Positions 1-8,748 of a DNA stretch of 64,000 nucleotides are shown in pieces. The notes beneath the pieces were generated by a model that saw nothing but the letters and a program-made list of their open reading frames with translations, searched no databases and had not been told where the DNA came from. The stretch lies in contig NC_135794.1 in NCBI RefSeq assembly GCF_051106095.1, forward strand, positions 23,624,747-23,688,746, read 5' to 3'. Origin of the DNA: Pogona vitticeps. Lineage: Eukaryota; Chordata; Lepidosauria; Squamata; Agamidae. A program made the position numbers and the translations under genes. How positions within the stretch are numbered: the stretch's first letter is position 1; every line of letters starts with the position of its first letter.

Positions 1-471
1 CATTAGATGGACAATATTGTATTTTTAAAAGCAGCCAAACAAGGCATCACACAACTTAAACTCATAGGAACTCCAGTGACCTTCCCGTAGGCTGATAGAC
101 TAAATGGAAACACAGTTTGTTGTTGTTATTGTTATGCATTGTCAAGTCGCCTCCAACTCATGATGATCCTATGAAAGAGTGATCTCCTCTTCTCAGTGCT
201 CAGCTCTTGTAAACTCAAGCCGGTGGCTTCCTTTAGGAAACCAGTTCATCTCCTATTTGGTCTTCCAGATTTCCTGCTGCCTTCCCTCTTTCCACAGGCC
301 AGTTGGGAAGCGATGAAGGAGGACCAGCTTGGAATATGTTGGCTGGCTGTAGTGTGATCACTGTAGCAGAACAGACTGTTCAGAAAACAGCTGATGGCTG
401 TAACTTAAGGGTAACACTCTAGTCTTGTTAACTTGAAGTTGGCTGAGAAATCTCTCTCTTTTTTTTTCTAG
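1..471 (+). other. Intron upstream of lamin exon 3 (partial)
   Basis: This is the 3' part of the intron before the first visible lamin exon. It ends in a long pyrimidine run and a TAG acceptor at 469-471. Apart from the RTE-type LINE fragment at about 116-300 I see nothing else in it. Lamin exons 1 and 2 (head and coil 1A) must lie to the left of the window. Confidence 0.8.
116..300 (-). mobile_element. RTE/BovB-related LINE 3' fragment
   Basis: Old, diverged fragment. Read on the minus strand it matches the same LINE end seen at 47915-48290; shared blocks include the 'caagtcgcctccaactcatg' type start and 'gtggcttcctttag'. It lies within a lamin intron. The family call rests on resemblance to remembered RTE-clade 3' ends. 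Confidence 0.5.
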
Positions 472-597
472 CTGAAGGAGACAGTGAATGATTCAAAAAC
501 CAAACTGCAAAATGAGATGTTGATAAGAACAGACTTGGAAAACCAAGTGAAAACTTTGCAAGACCAAGTCGCGTTTCTCAAGAACCTCCACCAAGGC
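472..597 (+). CDS. LMNL3: Lamin LIII exon 3 (coil 1B)
   Basis: 126 nt, 42 codons, phase 0 at both ends, same size as LMNA exon 3. Begins [12 protein letters not shown] and ends FLKNLHQG. Acceptor is a T-run plus CTAG; donor is GTAGGT at 598. The sequence aligns with lamin coil 1B without a gap. The reading frame runs on past the donor, but that extension is intron. Confidence 0.85.
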
Positions 598-3500
598 GTA
601 GGTCATGTCTGTCTTCTTAAACTTTGCACAGTCCAGTTGATGCCCTTTATTGAAATCAATGCAAAAATGCATGTTGTGAAGGTTAAAGATCAATAAGCTT
701 ATCTGTTGAGTAAAAATAATCTGAGCAGGAGAAATGGCAGGCTCTCTTTTTCTACATGTCTTGTTTTCTATCTTGAGATTTTTGGGAGAACTTGCATCCA
801 TTCTATGGGACATGGCCCAAGTAATGACTTTGCTAAGAAAGAAAAGGTAGCCAAAACAAAGATCTCAAATCCTTAGTTGAATGGTTCCCAACCTGGGGTT
901 CCCAAAGGTTCTTGGGCTGCAGTTCCCAGAAATCCTGGCCAGCACAGCTAGCAGCGAAGGCTTCTGGGAGTTGCAGTCCAAGAACATCTGGGGAACCAAC
1001 CTTGGGACACCACTGCAGCTAGCTCACCTCCAAGGTCACAGATGCCCAAGCCTCCACAGTCCTCAGATTTCTGTCTCCAAGCAAGATGTTACACATGTTC
1101 AGAATCAGACCGACAGGCAGTCAGTCTTTGGAGCTGAAAGCAATGGTGTGTGCTTTTGAAAACTCTGGTTTTGTTTTATTCAGTGCCAACTGTACTCTCG
1201 TGTTGTGTTAGCCTGTTAAGTCCTGTCTTCCTTCTCTTAGGAGCTCAAGAGCAAGAAACAGTTCTACCAGAGTAAGATTCAAGAAATTCAATCTGGCCAG
1301 CAGCAGGAATTGGAGAGTAAATTGTTGAATGCCCTTCAAGAGCTCAGAAAGGAGCAGGAACAACAGATCCAGGAGTATAAAGATCAGATGGAGAGGAACT
1401 TTCAGGCCAAAGTAAGTGGTCAAGCTTATTGCTGCTACTGCTGTGCAGTCACGGCTTGGGCTAAAAATCCTGGATTCCCCCCCCCCTCATTGTTTTCTAT
1501 AAGGATGTCCTCTTCATTATCTGAGAGAAGGGGAGAAAAGAGGTGTCTGATGAAAACAGGGCTGGCTGGAAAGTTCAGTGGTTTGGGTATCTGGCTGCGG
1601 AAAATTTGCCTGACCCCAGGATGGTAAACCATGCTCCCGCCTCCTTGGGGTTCAACTAGACTAGGGTTGCGCTGCAACATTCTGTTGTCGTTTGGCACTG
1701 ATCATCATGAAATAAAAACAGGGATGCTTGGAAATGGCAGGATAGCCCTGCATTGCCTATTTAGAGCCCAGAAGGTGTAAAATATCAACCGTGAAGGCCA
1801 GAGTAGAGAAAATTATCCATCTAACCATGCCTGACATAATCACAGTTCTCGTATGTGTTTATCTAGGAATAAGTTTTCAATGAACTCAGTAGGGGAAAGG
1901 AAACCAACGTGGAGGAGAGATCTCTCAGGGTTCTCCGGCCCACTGTCCTCAGACTGAAGAAGCTACTTGGAGGAGTAGTGGAACGTTTCAACCTAATAAG
2001 AAAGGTTTTATCTGGGATATTATCATAAACCTAGCCATCTGTTGAGACTCGGTGTAGCTAAGGCTCCAAAGAAGGGCGCTGCTTTCTGCACTGAATGGAA
2101 CAATTATCTACTGACGCATGTCAGAGTCTGTCCAAATCAAAGTACACGGTGCAAGTTGGCTTTCTGAACTGATGTTTCCCCAGATTGAAAATGTCCAACT
2201 TTCTGCAGTCGTAGACAGCGATTCTGCCCACCGGGCTCTGGAGGAACTTGCTGAATCCAAGCAGAGAATTGAGACGCTGGTGTTGCAGGTAAAAAAAGAG
2301 GGGCTGCCAGCAGTCATCCTGGAGAGGGATCAGGCTCCTCTTCATGTCTTTATAATATACGTCCTTCTCTTTAAAAAGTTTCCCTGTTCAAACTGGCGGT
2401 GTTGGCTAATAGGAAACCATTGATCTGAAATTTTAGAACGGCGCTTTGGAAGAGAAGACGAGAGACCTTGCAGCCAAAGTGTGGGAGCTGCAAAAGACGG
2501 CCGATCACGAACGGGACTCGTCCGCGAGGCGTCTGGCTGAGAAGGAGAAGGAGGTGGCGGAGATCCAGCAGCAGATGCAAGCTCAGCTGGAAGAGTACCA
2601 GCATCTCCTGGATGTAAAGCTGGCTTTGGATCTTGAAATCAGTGCCTACCGGGCTATGCTGGAAGGAGAGGAGAAGCGGTGAGTTTGGAAATGCCATCCA
2701 ACTGCCTTTAAGAAGGGGGTGGGTTTGGGAGGGGAGGGGAAGAGCCGAAGAGCAGCTTTTGAGAGCCAGGATGATTTGAGGGTTGGTCTGACCCTTGGGA
2801 AATCCAAGTTCGAATTCTTTCTAAGCCATAAAAGGTCAATGACATCTTTAGCTCTAATCGCACATACAGTTTCGCTATAATCTGGTCTACCTTACAAGGT
2901 TGTTATGGGTGAAAGTGAGGTCCAGAAACATAACGTGTTGAGCATCATGTGCAGTTTCCTTCTGGGTCACCTTCTTGAACCTGCAAACGACACAGATCTG
3001 ACTTCCATGCCGTGTCGTGTTGGCTACGGCAAAAGGGTTGAAGAACAAGTCTTCCCAGAATCTGTTTGGTCGGCGCATAGAAGTGACCTCCCCGTTTGAA
3101 ATCTGGCTTGTTTTTATAGCTTAAAACTGTGTGGAACATCCTCAGAAAGTGGTGGGGCACACACCGCCGTCCATCAGGGTCCCCGCTTCTTCCTGCAAGG
3201 GAGGAAAAGGAAACGGGTGTTCCCCAAAAGGCGGGTCTACAACGTGAGCTCCAAAGTGGTCCAGCGGGCTTCCTCTTCAGGGAGCATCTCCATCGAAGAC
3301 ATTGACCCCGAAGGGAAATTCATCCGAATTAAAAACAATTCAGACAAGGTAATTTTAAATGCTGATAACCTCAGACAAATAGGTGGCCCTCTTCAATCCT
3401 CCCAAGGGATCGATCTCTTTCTTTTTCTTTTCTTCTTTCTTTCTTTTCCTTCCTTCCTTCCTTCCTTCCTTCCTTCCTTCCTTCCTTCCTTCCTTCCTTC

Positions 3501-5579
3501 CTTCCTTCCTTCCTTCCTTCCTTCCTCCCTCCCTCCCTCCCTACTAACCTACCTACCTAATTGGGTTGCTGGTTCTCTGTAGGGCAGTTTCAGAGCAAGG
3601 GAGAGAATGGTTTTGCCAAGGCTTTAAGGATGCTTATTTACTGAGTCGCCACCCTCTTCGTTCCCACTGGCTTGTGTATCTCCAATCACTCTCCCCAGCT
3701 CTCAGACGCTGGGGGTTTGTCATGGGAAGGGAGCTTTGCCTTGGAGGGGGCCAGGTAGAGTTTCAGCCCTAAGTAGCCCCGCACGATGGATACGCTTTCT
3801 CTAGAAGGCCCAAGCTGGTGCGGTGCTGTGGATCTTCCTGCAGAACGTGCAGGCACAGGGCTCTGGTGATCTGGGTTCTAGGCTGAACGCAGGAAGGAGC
3901 AGCTTTTGGCGTCCGCTCAAGAACCCCCCGGGGGTGGTCTTGTACCGTGCCTCGTTGGTGGAGGTGTCGCCGCAAGGAGGGGGGAAACCTCCCGAATCCA
4001 CCCATTGTCTTACACACTGTTTGGCTTACAGGACCAGTTGCTCACAGGGTGGACCATCCGAAGGCAGCGCGGGAATGAATGTGACGTGATGTATCAGTTT
4101 CCTGCTCGGTTTACGCTTCAGGCTGGTCAAGTCGTTACAGTGAGTCGGGGGGGGGGGAGGGAAAATGTCTCATTCGTTTTCTTGCTTTTTTAAAGGAAAC
4201 GTAGACCTTTTTTGGAAGGGGGGAAAACCCCCTCACACACTATTTTGACATTACACTGACATTACACTGGGACTTTTTGGAGAGCAAAGACTCTCATCAT
4301 CATAATCTACTATCTCAACCCTGCACTTCATTATCCCCTCTGAGATTAGCTGCACTCCTCTCAACAGCTGGGGCGGGGGGAATCAAGTTTCCCCCAGAAA
4401 GGGTATATTGTGGCAAGCTACACCTGTTGCAGGCATTGATGATGGTTTGGTGTTGAATAGGCAATTCAGAGCCATAATCTTTACAAAAGACCTGACGCTT
4501 CATAGTGGATGTGCACCAATTCCGTGTCTGGACTCTCCCTTATAGGACAAGAGGACTCTTCTGAGTGGATAGGGCAGCACTGGGGAGTGTCATAAAGAGC
4601 CCCCGCCCTTCCCAATTTGCCAGTGCAAAACCCCTTCCAGATGAGCGCCTGCTTGGATGGTAAGGGAGCGGCTGCCTGTTTGTAATGCTGATGGATTTCC
4701 GATCAGATGCTTCTCTCTTTTGAAGATCTGGAGTGCCCAAGAAGGTTCTAGCCCAGGCTCCGGTGTGCACGTCTGGAAATCCCCGCAGCCCTGGGGAGTC
4801 GGCGAGAACATCAACATCACCCTTCTCAATGCAGAGGGCAAAGTAAGTCCCACCCAGCCTGCCCTTCACGCTGCGTGAGACTCCGCAATGGGTCCTGCTC
4901 TCAACGGAGGGGGTCATTTTCCTTGCAGGAGACAGCAGAAGGAAAAGTTACTTGCGTGGACAGAGGAGAAGGGGACGGAGAAGCGGAAGAGGCTGCTGAC
5001 GAAGAAGAGACGGAGCTGCACGGTCAGGTAGGTGCCTCAGGTGAGCTCCCCAATGCTGGCGGAAAGGAATAGCTGAGATTTGCCTTGCTTTCTGCCTGGG
5101 GGAAGACCTTCACTGCACCCAAAACTGTCCTGAGGACAAGTACTTCTCAGGACATGGTAAAACTTTACTGTTGTTCATTCCCTGATGAGGGAGGGAGGAA
5201 GGGAAGAAGTTAAGGGAGGAAGGGTGGGGACGGATGAGGAGAAGGGATGGAGGGAGGGAGGAGATGGATGAGAGGAAGGAAGGAAGGGAGGGAGGGAGGG
5301 GACGGATGAGGAGAAGGGACGGATGAGGAGAAGGGAGGGAGGGAGGGAGGAGAGGGATGAGAGGAAGGAAGGAAGGGAGGGAGGGAGGGAGGGGTCACTC
5401 TCCCCTAGTTCTGCCTCAGACACCAGCTTAGATCTGTAAACCTAGCATAGCAAGACATGGCTCAAGAGCCTGATCGTGGGGTCCTGAGAGCATACTGTAC
5501 CTCCTCCCAAGGGAGCTGGGCATCACCTGCTCTTCTCTCCCTGCAGCAAAACGAAAGTCGCAGTTGTCCCATCATGTAG
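472..5579 (+). CDS. LMNL3: Nuclear lamin, LIII type (3' nine exons of the gene)
   Basis: Intermediate-filament protein of the nuclear lamina. Nine exons join in frame to 409 codons plus stop: 472-597, 1241-1411, 2184-2288, 2437-2678, 3120-3348, 4032-4139, 4726-4842, 4929-5027, 5547-5579. They encode coil 1B to coil 2, ending in the filament consensus ([15 protein letters not shown] then LEGEEKR), a basic NLS ([12 protein letters not shown]), the lamin-tail Ig fold, an acidic stretch and the CaaX box CPIM. Exon sizes follow LMNA closely (126, 171, 126, 221, 223, 108, 120, 90 from memory), so this is a lamin and not a cytoplasmic keratin-type filament. Adding the two missing LMNA-like exons gives about 580 residues, the length of frog LIII. 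The tail is short, lacks the lamin A extension, and differs from lamins B1 and B2, so LIII is the best fit. A divergent B-type lamin is the alternative. SH3GL3 follows tail to tail. Confidence 0.85.
879..1015. mobile_element. hAT-type palindromic MITE copy
   Basis: About 137 bp whose two halves are imperfect inverted repeats: 'ggttcccaacctggggttcc' on the left and 'aaccttgggacaccactg' on the right. It is the same family as the copies at 12810, 14851, 42273 and 57544. The left terminus is worn. It sits in the lamin intron after exon 3. Confidence 0.65.
1241..1411 (+). CDS. LMNL3: Lamin LIII exon 4 (coil 1B)
   Basis: 171 nt, 57 codons, phase 0/0, equal to LMNA exon 4. Begins [12 protein letters not shown] and ends MERNFQAK. 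Acceptor CTTCTCTTAG, donor GTAAGT. Rich in Q, E and K with heptad spacing, as expected for a coiled coil. Confidence 0.88.
2184..2288 (+). CDS. LMNL3: Lamin LIII exon 5 (linker and start of coil 2)
   Basis: 105 nt, 35 codons, phase 0/0. Begins [14 protein letters not shown] and ends RIETLVLQ. Acceptor TTTCCCCAG, donor GTAAAA. It is 21 nt shorter than LMNA exon 5 (126 nt from memory). The next exon is 21 nt longer, so the protein alignment has no gap and only the intron position differs. Confidence 0.85.
2437..2678 (+). CDS. LMNL3: Lamin LIII exon 6 (coil 2 and rod end)
   Basis: 242 nt, phase 0 in, two bases over at the end. Begins [14 protein letters not shown] and runs to the rod-end signature [20 protein letters not shown] followed by GEEKR. 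This signature drives filament assembly across the intermediate-filament family. Acceptor GAAATTTTAG, donor GTGAGT. Confidence 0.92.
2752..2945 (+). mobile_element. Diverged MIR-like (CORE) tRNA SINE
   Basis: In the intron after exon 6. It has a B-box-like 'aagttcgaattc' near the head and the core-type block 'accttacaaggttgttatg' near the 3' part, the usual order in MIR-like SINEs. Old copy with no clear tail. Confidence 0.5.
3120..3348 (+). CDS. LMNL3: Lamin LIII exon 7 (NLS and start of Ig fold)
   Basis: 229 nt; completes a codon left by exon 6 and ends in phase 0. After a Gly/Ser/Phe-containing linker it carries the nuclear localisation signal [12 protein letters not shown], then a Ser-rich stretch, then the first strand of the lamin-tail domain ([18 protein letters not shown]). 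Acceptor TTTTTATAG, donor GTAATT. LMNA exon 7 is 223 nt, two codons shorter. Confidence 0.88.
3450..3545. repeat. (CCTT)n then (CCCT)n microsatellite
   Basis: Pyrimidine-only tetranucleotide tract about 100 bases past the donor of lamin exon 7. CCTT units give way to CCCT units, then to a short CTAC block. Inside an intron. Confidence 0.95.
4032..4139 (+). CDS. LMNL3: Lamin LIII exon 8 (lamin-tail Ig fold)
   Basis: 108 nt, 36 codons, phase 0/0, identical in size to LMNA exon 8. Begins [14 protein letters not shown] and ends [11 protein letters not shown]. The GW.I.R and F.L..G..VT positions are the conserved core of the lamin-tail fold. Acceptor TTGGCTTACAG, donor GTGAGT just before a G-run. 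Confidence 0.92.
4726..4842 (+). CDS. LMNL3: Lamin LIII exon 9 (lamin-tail Ig fold)
   Basis: 117 nt, 39 codons, phase 0/0. Begins [13 protein letters not shown] and ends ITLLNAEGK. The VWK...WG.G motif of the lamin Ig fold is present as [11 protein letters not shown]. Acceptor CTCTTTTGAAG, donor GTAAGT. One codon shorter than LMNA exon 9. Confidence 0.9.
4929..5027 (+). CDS. LMNL3: Lamin LIII exon 10 (acidic tail)
   Basis: 99 nt, 33 codons, phase 0/0. Begins [13 protein letters not shown] and continues into a Glu/Asp-rich run ending ETELHGQ. Acidic tails of this kind precede the CaaX box in B-type lamins. Acceptor TTTTCCTTGCAG, donor GTAGGT. Confidence 0.85.
5186..5395. repeat. Purine-rich minisatellite, about 72-bp period
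   Basis: Almost all-purine + strand made of GGGA, GGAA and GGATGAG blocks. The segment from 'ggggacggatgaggag' near 5226 recurs near 5298, which gives the higher-order period. It fills much of the intron between the acidic-tail exon and the CaaX exon. Mirror-like purine tracts of this kind can form triplex DNA. Confidence 0.85.
5547..5579 (+). CDS. LMNL3: Lamin LIII terminal CaaX exon
   Basis: Too short for ORF callers: eleven codons, [10 protein letters not shown] plus TAG. Acceptor CTCTCCCTGCAG. Cys at the fourth position from the end with Ile-Met is a farnesylation box, which anchors B-type and LIII lamins at the inner nuclear membrane. A separate CaaX exon fits frog LIII, where alternative CaaX exons are described. 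I saw no second CaaX exon here. Confidence 0.9.
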   Translation, partial: QNESRSCPIM

Positions 5580-7095
5580 CAGAGAAAGGATGTTGACCAG
5601 ATGCGGAAGGTTCTCGGACCTTTGAGATGGTGCTCCCTGATTTATCCACTGAAAATTGGCCGCTTCAGGCAGGCAAGCCACATGGGAACTCCGGGAACGT
5701 GATTCAAGACCGAAGAAGATGCCTTTCCCCCCCAAACAAGAAAAATCACAAAGGACTCAGAGCAGAAGCAGGTGTCAAGTTAGGATATCAGAGGGTGGCA
5801 AGAACTGTCTCCCAAACATTCACTAGCCTGTGGTAATAATCTCTCGGATGACTTCTGCTTCCATTCTGTCAGCCTGAAAGCCAAATCCTGTCCGCTTTAT
5901 CCAGAGGGAAAATACAAGATGCTTCTCAATTCAACTGTGGTATCCCAGTTGTATTTAGATCTGCTTCTAATCGCCTCCAAATGTCCAAACAGAAAGCTGT
6001 GGTCATCACACCTGTCTTTCTCTATTAGCTAGTCACTCCTCCCTTGCATGCACATGTGCATGCACGCACACATGCACACTGCAAAATGGCTTAACTCTGT
6101 TCCCCATGGATGTGAAAGATTTTACTGTCTCCCAAGAAGGAACAACTCGTGGCCCTCCAGCTGACGTTGGGCTGGGATTCCCCTGTTAACTGTGCTGACT
6201 ATGACGGATGATAGCTGCAGTCCACAAACATTTAGTACGCAGGTTGCCCTCCTCACCATCATCCTCCTTGTGAGCCTGGGACCCATCCCAGCCAAGGGAC
6301 CTAGTTGAGAGACGGCTTCTTGAGGACTAAGCAGCTGCCGAAGCAACATTAATATTATTTGTGGTATTGCTGCAAAATAATGTTTTGGTAGTTTCCGACC
6401 TACGGGGGTTGCGTGCCTGTTTTTGGGAGGGGAGCATGGGTTCACCCAGGAGGAAAGTAGCTGGCATTTCAAACTTCTTCTCAGAGTTTCGAAAAGTTAC
6501 TCTTGGGACGTCGGTCGCTGGAATTCCCCGGCTATGCCGACTGGGAAAGGGGAAGTTAATCGTCCCCAAAAGTAACTTGTCTGGGTCCCTTCCTTTCTTC
6601 ATCTTGCCCTAGCACAGTAAACCGGGAGCAGCTAGTTTGTCAGGGCCGTGCAGAACAGGAGCAGCGAAACGCTGGAAGATGTCACAACCCCTCTACATTT
6701 CTGTCATGCTTGCTTTCCATAGGGGAAGCAAGATATTGCATACCCAGGCTCTGGGTTAACTCCATGCCTTGTATTAAACAACATGTGGACACTTCTTGCT
6801 ACAACTCCCAATGACGGAGCAGGATTGTTTTAGTAAAACCTCTTTTTTTTCCCCCCCTCCACTGGGGTTTCTTTTCAGTTGGATTTCTGTTGTCACTCAG
6901 ATATTTTTAAATAGCTGATATTAAATTATGACTATCCATTCTGGCCTCCACTGTTTTAGCAGACCTCTCTGTTTCACGGTGGCCCTTCCTGATGTCGAAG
7001 TGGGGAACGAGAGTTTCCTGGTCTTGTGTGAGTTTAAAAGGGAGGACCGCGTCCAACACTTGCTTTCTATTAAAGTTTATCTTCTAAACCGTTGA
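5580..7095 (+). other. LMNL3: Probable 3' UTR and downstream of lamin LIII
   Basis: No further coding sequence follows the TAG. The stretch includes a diverged 'ggccctccagctg...gatagctgcagtcca' dispersed repeat (about 6150-6230) and an alternating purine-pyrimidine tract at 6045-6079. The end is set by a candidate ATTAAA signal at 7069. The true 3' end is not proven. Confidence 0.4.
7069..7074 (+). terminator. LMNL3: Candidate poly(A) signal ATTAAA of lamin LIII
   Basis: ATTAAA follows 'acttgctttct' and is followed within about 60 bases by G/T-rich DNA ('ccgttggtttttggcagg'), the usual context of a cleavage site. It gives a 3' UTR of about 1.5 kb. A later AATAAA near 7425 is an alternative but lies at the edge of a SINE. 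Confidence 0.35.
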
Positions 7096-7192
7096 CGACT
7101 CCTTATGGTATCTGAAGCAACCCCGTTGGTTTTTGGCAGGTCCGGTTGTTAACTGTCTATATTTGCACAAAGAAAGATTTTTTTAAAAAAAT

Positions 7193-7421
7193 GCATGCTG
7201 CTTATATACCGTCTCATAGTGCTTAAAGCATACTCTGGGTGGTTAACAAGTTAATTATGCAGGCTATCCATTGCACTCCTGCCCCCAGCAAGCCAGGTAC
7301 TCAATTTACCGACCTCGGAAAGGATGGAAAGCTGAGTGAACTTTGAGCTGGCTCCCTGGCATTGAACCCAGGTCCTGAGCAGAATTTCAGCTACTGTACT
7401 GCAGTTTAACCACTGCACTAG
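7193..7421 (-). mobile_element. tRNA-derived SINE, minus strand
   Basis: Read on the minus strand it starts with an A box in 'tagtgcagtggttaaactgc', has a B box 'gggttcaatgcc' about 50 bases on, and ends toward 'ctatgagacggtatataagc'. A- and B-box spacing is right for a Pol III tRNA promoter. It lies between the two convergent gene ends. Confidence 0.7.
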
Positions 7422-7594
7422 ATAATAAAAACATGATACAAAATAGAGGTTGAATTTCTTATCAAACCTAGTAGTCATGAATATATCAGTGATCTATTTC
7501 CTTTAAGACCCAAAGCCTTTCACAGCAGTAAGAGCTCTGAAATCTAGCTCTTTGTGTAGTACAGAAATTTTCTTTGATGGTTAAGAGCCACATA

Positions 7595-7926
7595 CAGTGG
7601 TGCCCCGCTTAACGATTACCCCGTATAACAACGAATCCGCTTCACAACGATGTTTTTGAGGTCGCAAAAAGATGTTTGAATTGGGTTTTTTTGCTTGGCG
7701 ACGATTGGTTCCCTGCTTCGGGAACCAATTTTTCGCTTTACGACAATTTTCCAAGAGCTGATTGTCGGGTTTCAAAATGACCACTGCTGTGCAAAATGAC
7801 CCCCTTGCTGTTTTTAGGACTGATTTTTCGCTCTACAGGCACCGGAAAATGGCCACCCTATGGAGGATCTTTGCTCTACAGCAATTTCGCTGAAACGAAT
7901 TAACGTCAGCAAGCAAGGCACCACTG
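7595..7926. mobile_element. Tc1/mariner-type (pogo/Tigger-like) MITE, 332 bp
   Basis: Ends in CAGTGGTGCC and GGCACCACTG, perfect terminal inverted repeats, flanked by TA on both sides (7593-7594 and 7927-7928). The TA duplication is the hallmark of Tc1/mariner superfamily insertion. No transposase frame is present. A related copy is at 42838-43254. Confidence 0.85.
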
Positions 7927-7974
7927 TATAGTGAGTTACAAGGCACAGCAGATACAGGTTTTCCACAACATTGC

Positions 7975-7980
7975 TTTATT
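7975..7980 (-). terminator. SH3GL3: Candidate poly(A) signal AATAAA of SH3GL3
   Basis: TTTATT on the + strand reads AATAAA on the minus strand, 565 bases after the stop codon, in an A/T-rich context. It is the first good hexamer downstream of the stop on that strand that I found. Confidence 0.5.
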
Positions 7981-8542
7981 ATATTTGGTCAGTGCAGAAT
8001 AAGAATTTGACTGTGACATTTACTGAGTTAACAGGGACATTTTTGCTTCCAAGGGGCACGACAGGTTATTAGCTTTTCACAGTTAAAGGGTAACAGAAGT
8101 GGCTCAGTGACTGTTAACATTGCCCACAATAGCTTGGAAAAAATGTACCCACAAAGAAATATTCGTCCCTGTCCGAATGGCTTTCTGATCTCACGAGAGC
8201 ACATCAATGCCCTTTTTGGGGAGCGACTGTCAAGAAACACCTCAGATCTTCAAGGCACAAAGCAAAGGAGGTCAAGACATCTCTCCCCCCTCACACATTT
8301 TCATGTAACAAAAGGGAAGAACTCTGTATATAATATATATATGTATGTATGTATGTATATATGTACAAACTACATGGATACAAAATAAATACATTTTTAA
8401 AAGACGCATACAAAAAAGTCGGCCGAAAGAAGCAAGGCTTTTGTCGAATGCCGCACGTAGGAAAAGACCACTCGGAGGCAACGAGGACACCAGCCAGCTC
8501 ACACAAGGATATCCGCAGCTGGAACGACAAGAGGATGCGCAC
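7981..8542 (-). other. SH3GL3: Probable 3' UTR of SH3GL3
   Basis: Lies between the SH3 exon stop codon and the AATAAA. It includes a short AT/ATGT alternation at about 8330-8365. No reading frame here resembles a protein. Confidence 0.55.
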
Positions 8543-8748
8543 TCACTGGGGCAAAGGCACCACAACGGCAACATAACTGATGGGGAAGAAGCCAGACTGG
8601 CCATTTAACATGCCTTCATACCAGTTCTCATCGATCTGGTTGGTCAACGTGATGAGGTCGCCTTCCTTGAAACCAAGTTCCCCTTCGTTTTCCGGCTCGA
8701 AGTCAAACAAAGCTTGACAGCAGGGCTGGTCCAGGTGCAAAGTAGAAC
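8543..8748 (-). CDS. SH3GL3: SH3GL3 exon 9 (SH3 domain, stop)
   Basis: 206 nt; begins by completing a Gly codon and ends in a TGA at 8543-8545. Encodes [20 protein letters not shown] then a full SH3: ALFDFE, the acidic RT loop, [14 protein letters not shown], ending PLPQ. The Trp and the Pro/Tyr pocket that bind proline-rich partners are intact. Acceptor CTCTGGGCAG. Confidence 0.97.

Noticed and set aside
2289-2423. Extension of lamin exon 5 past 2288
   Set aside because: The frame runs on (VKKEGLPAV...) but has no lamin resemblance, and the next exon supplies the matching residues without a gap.
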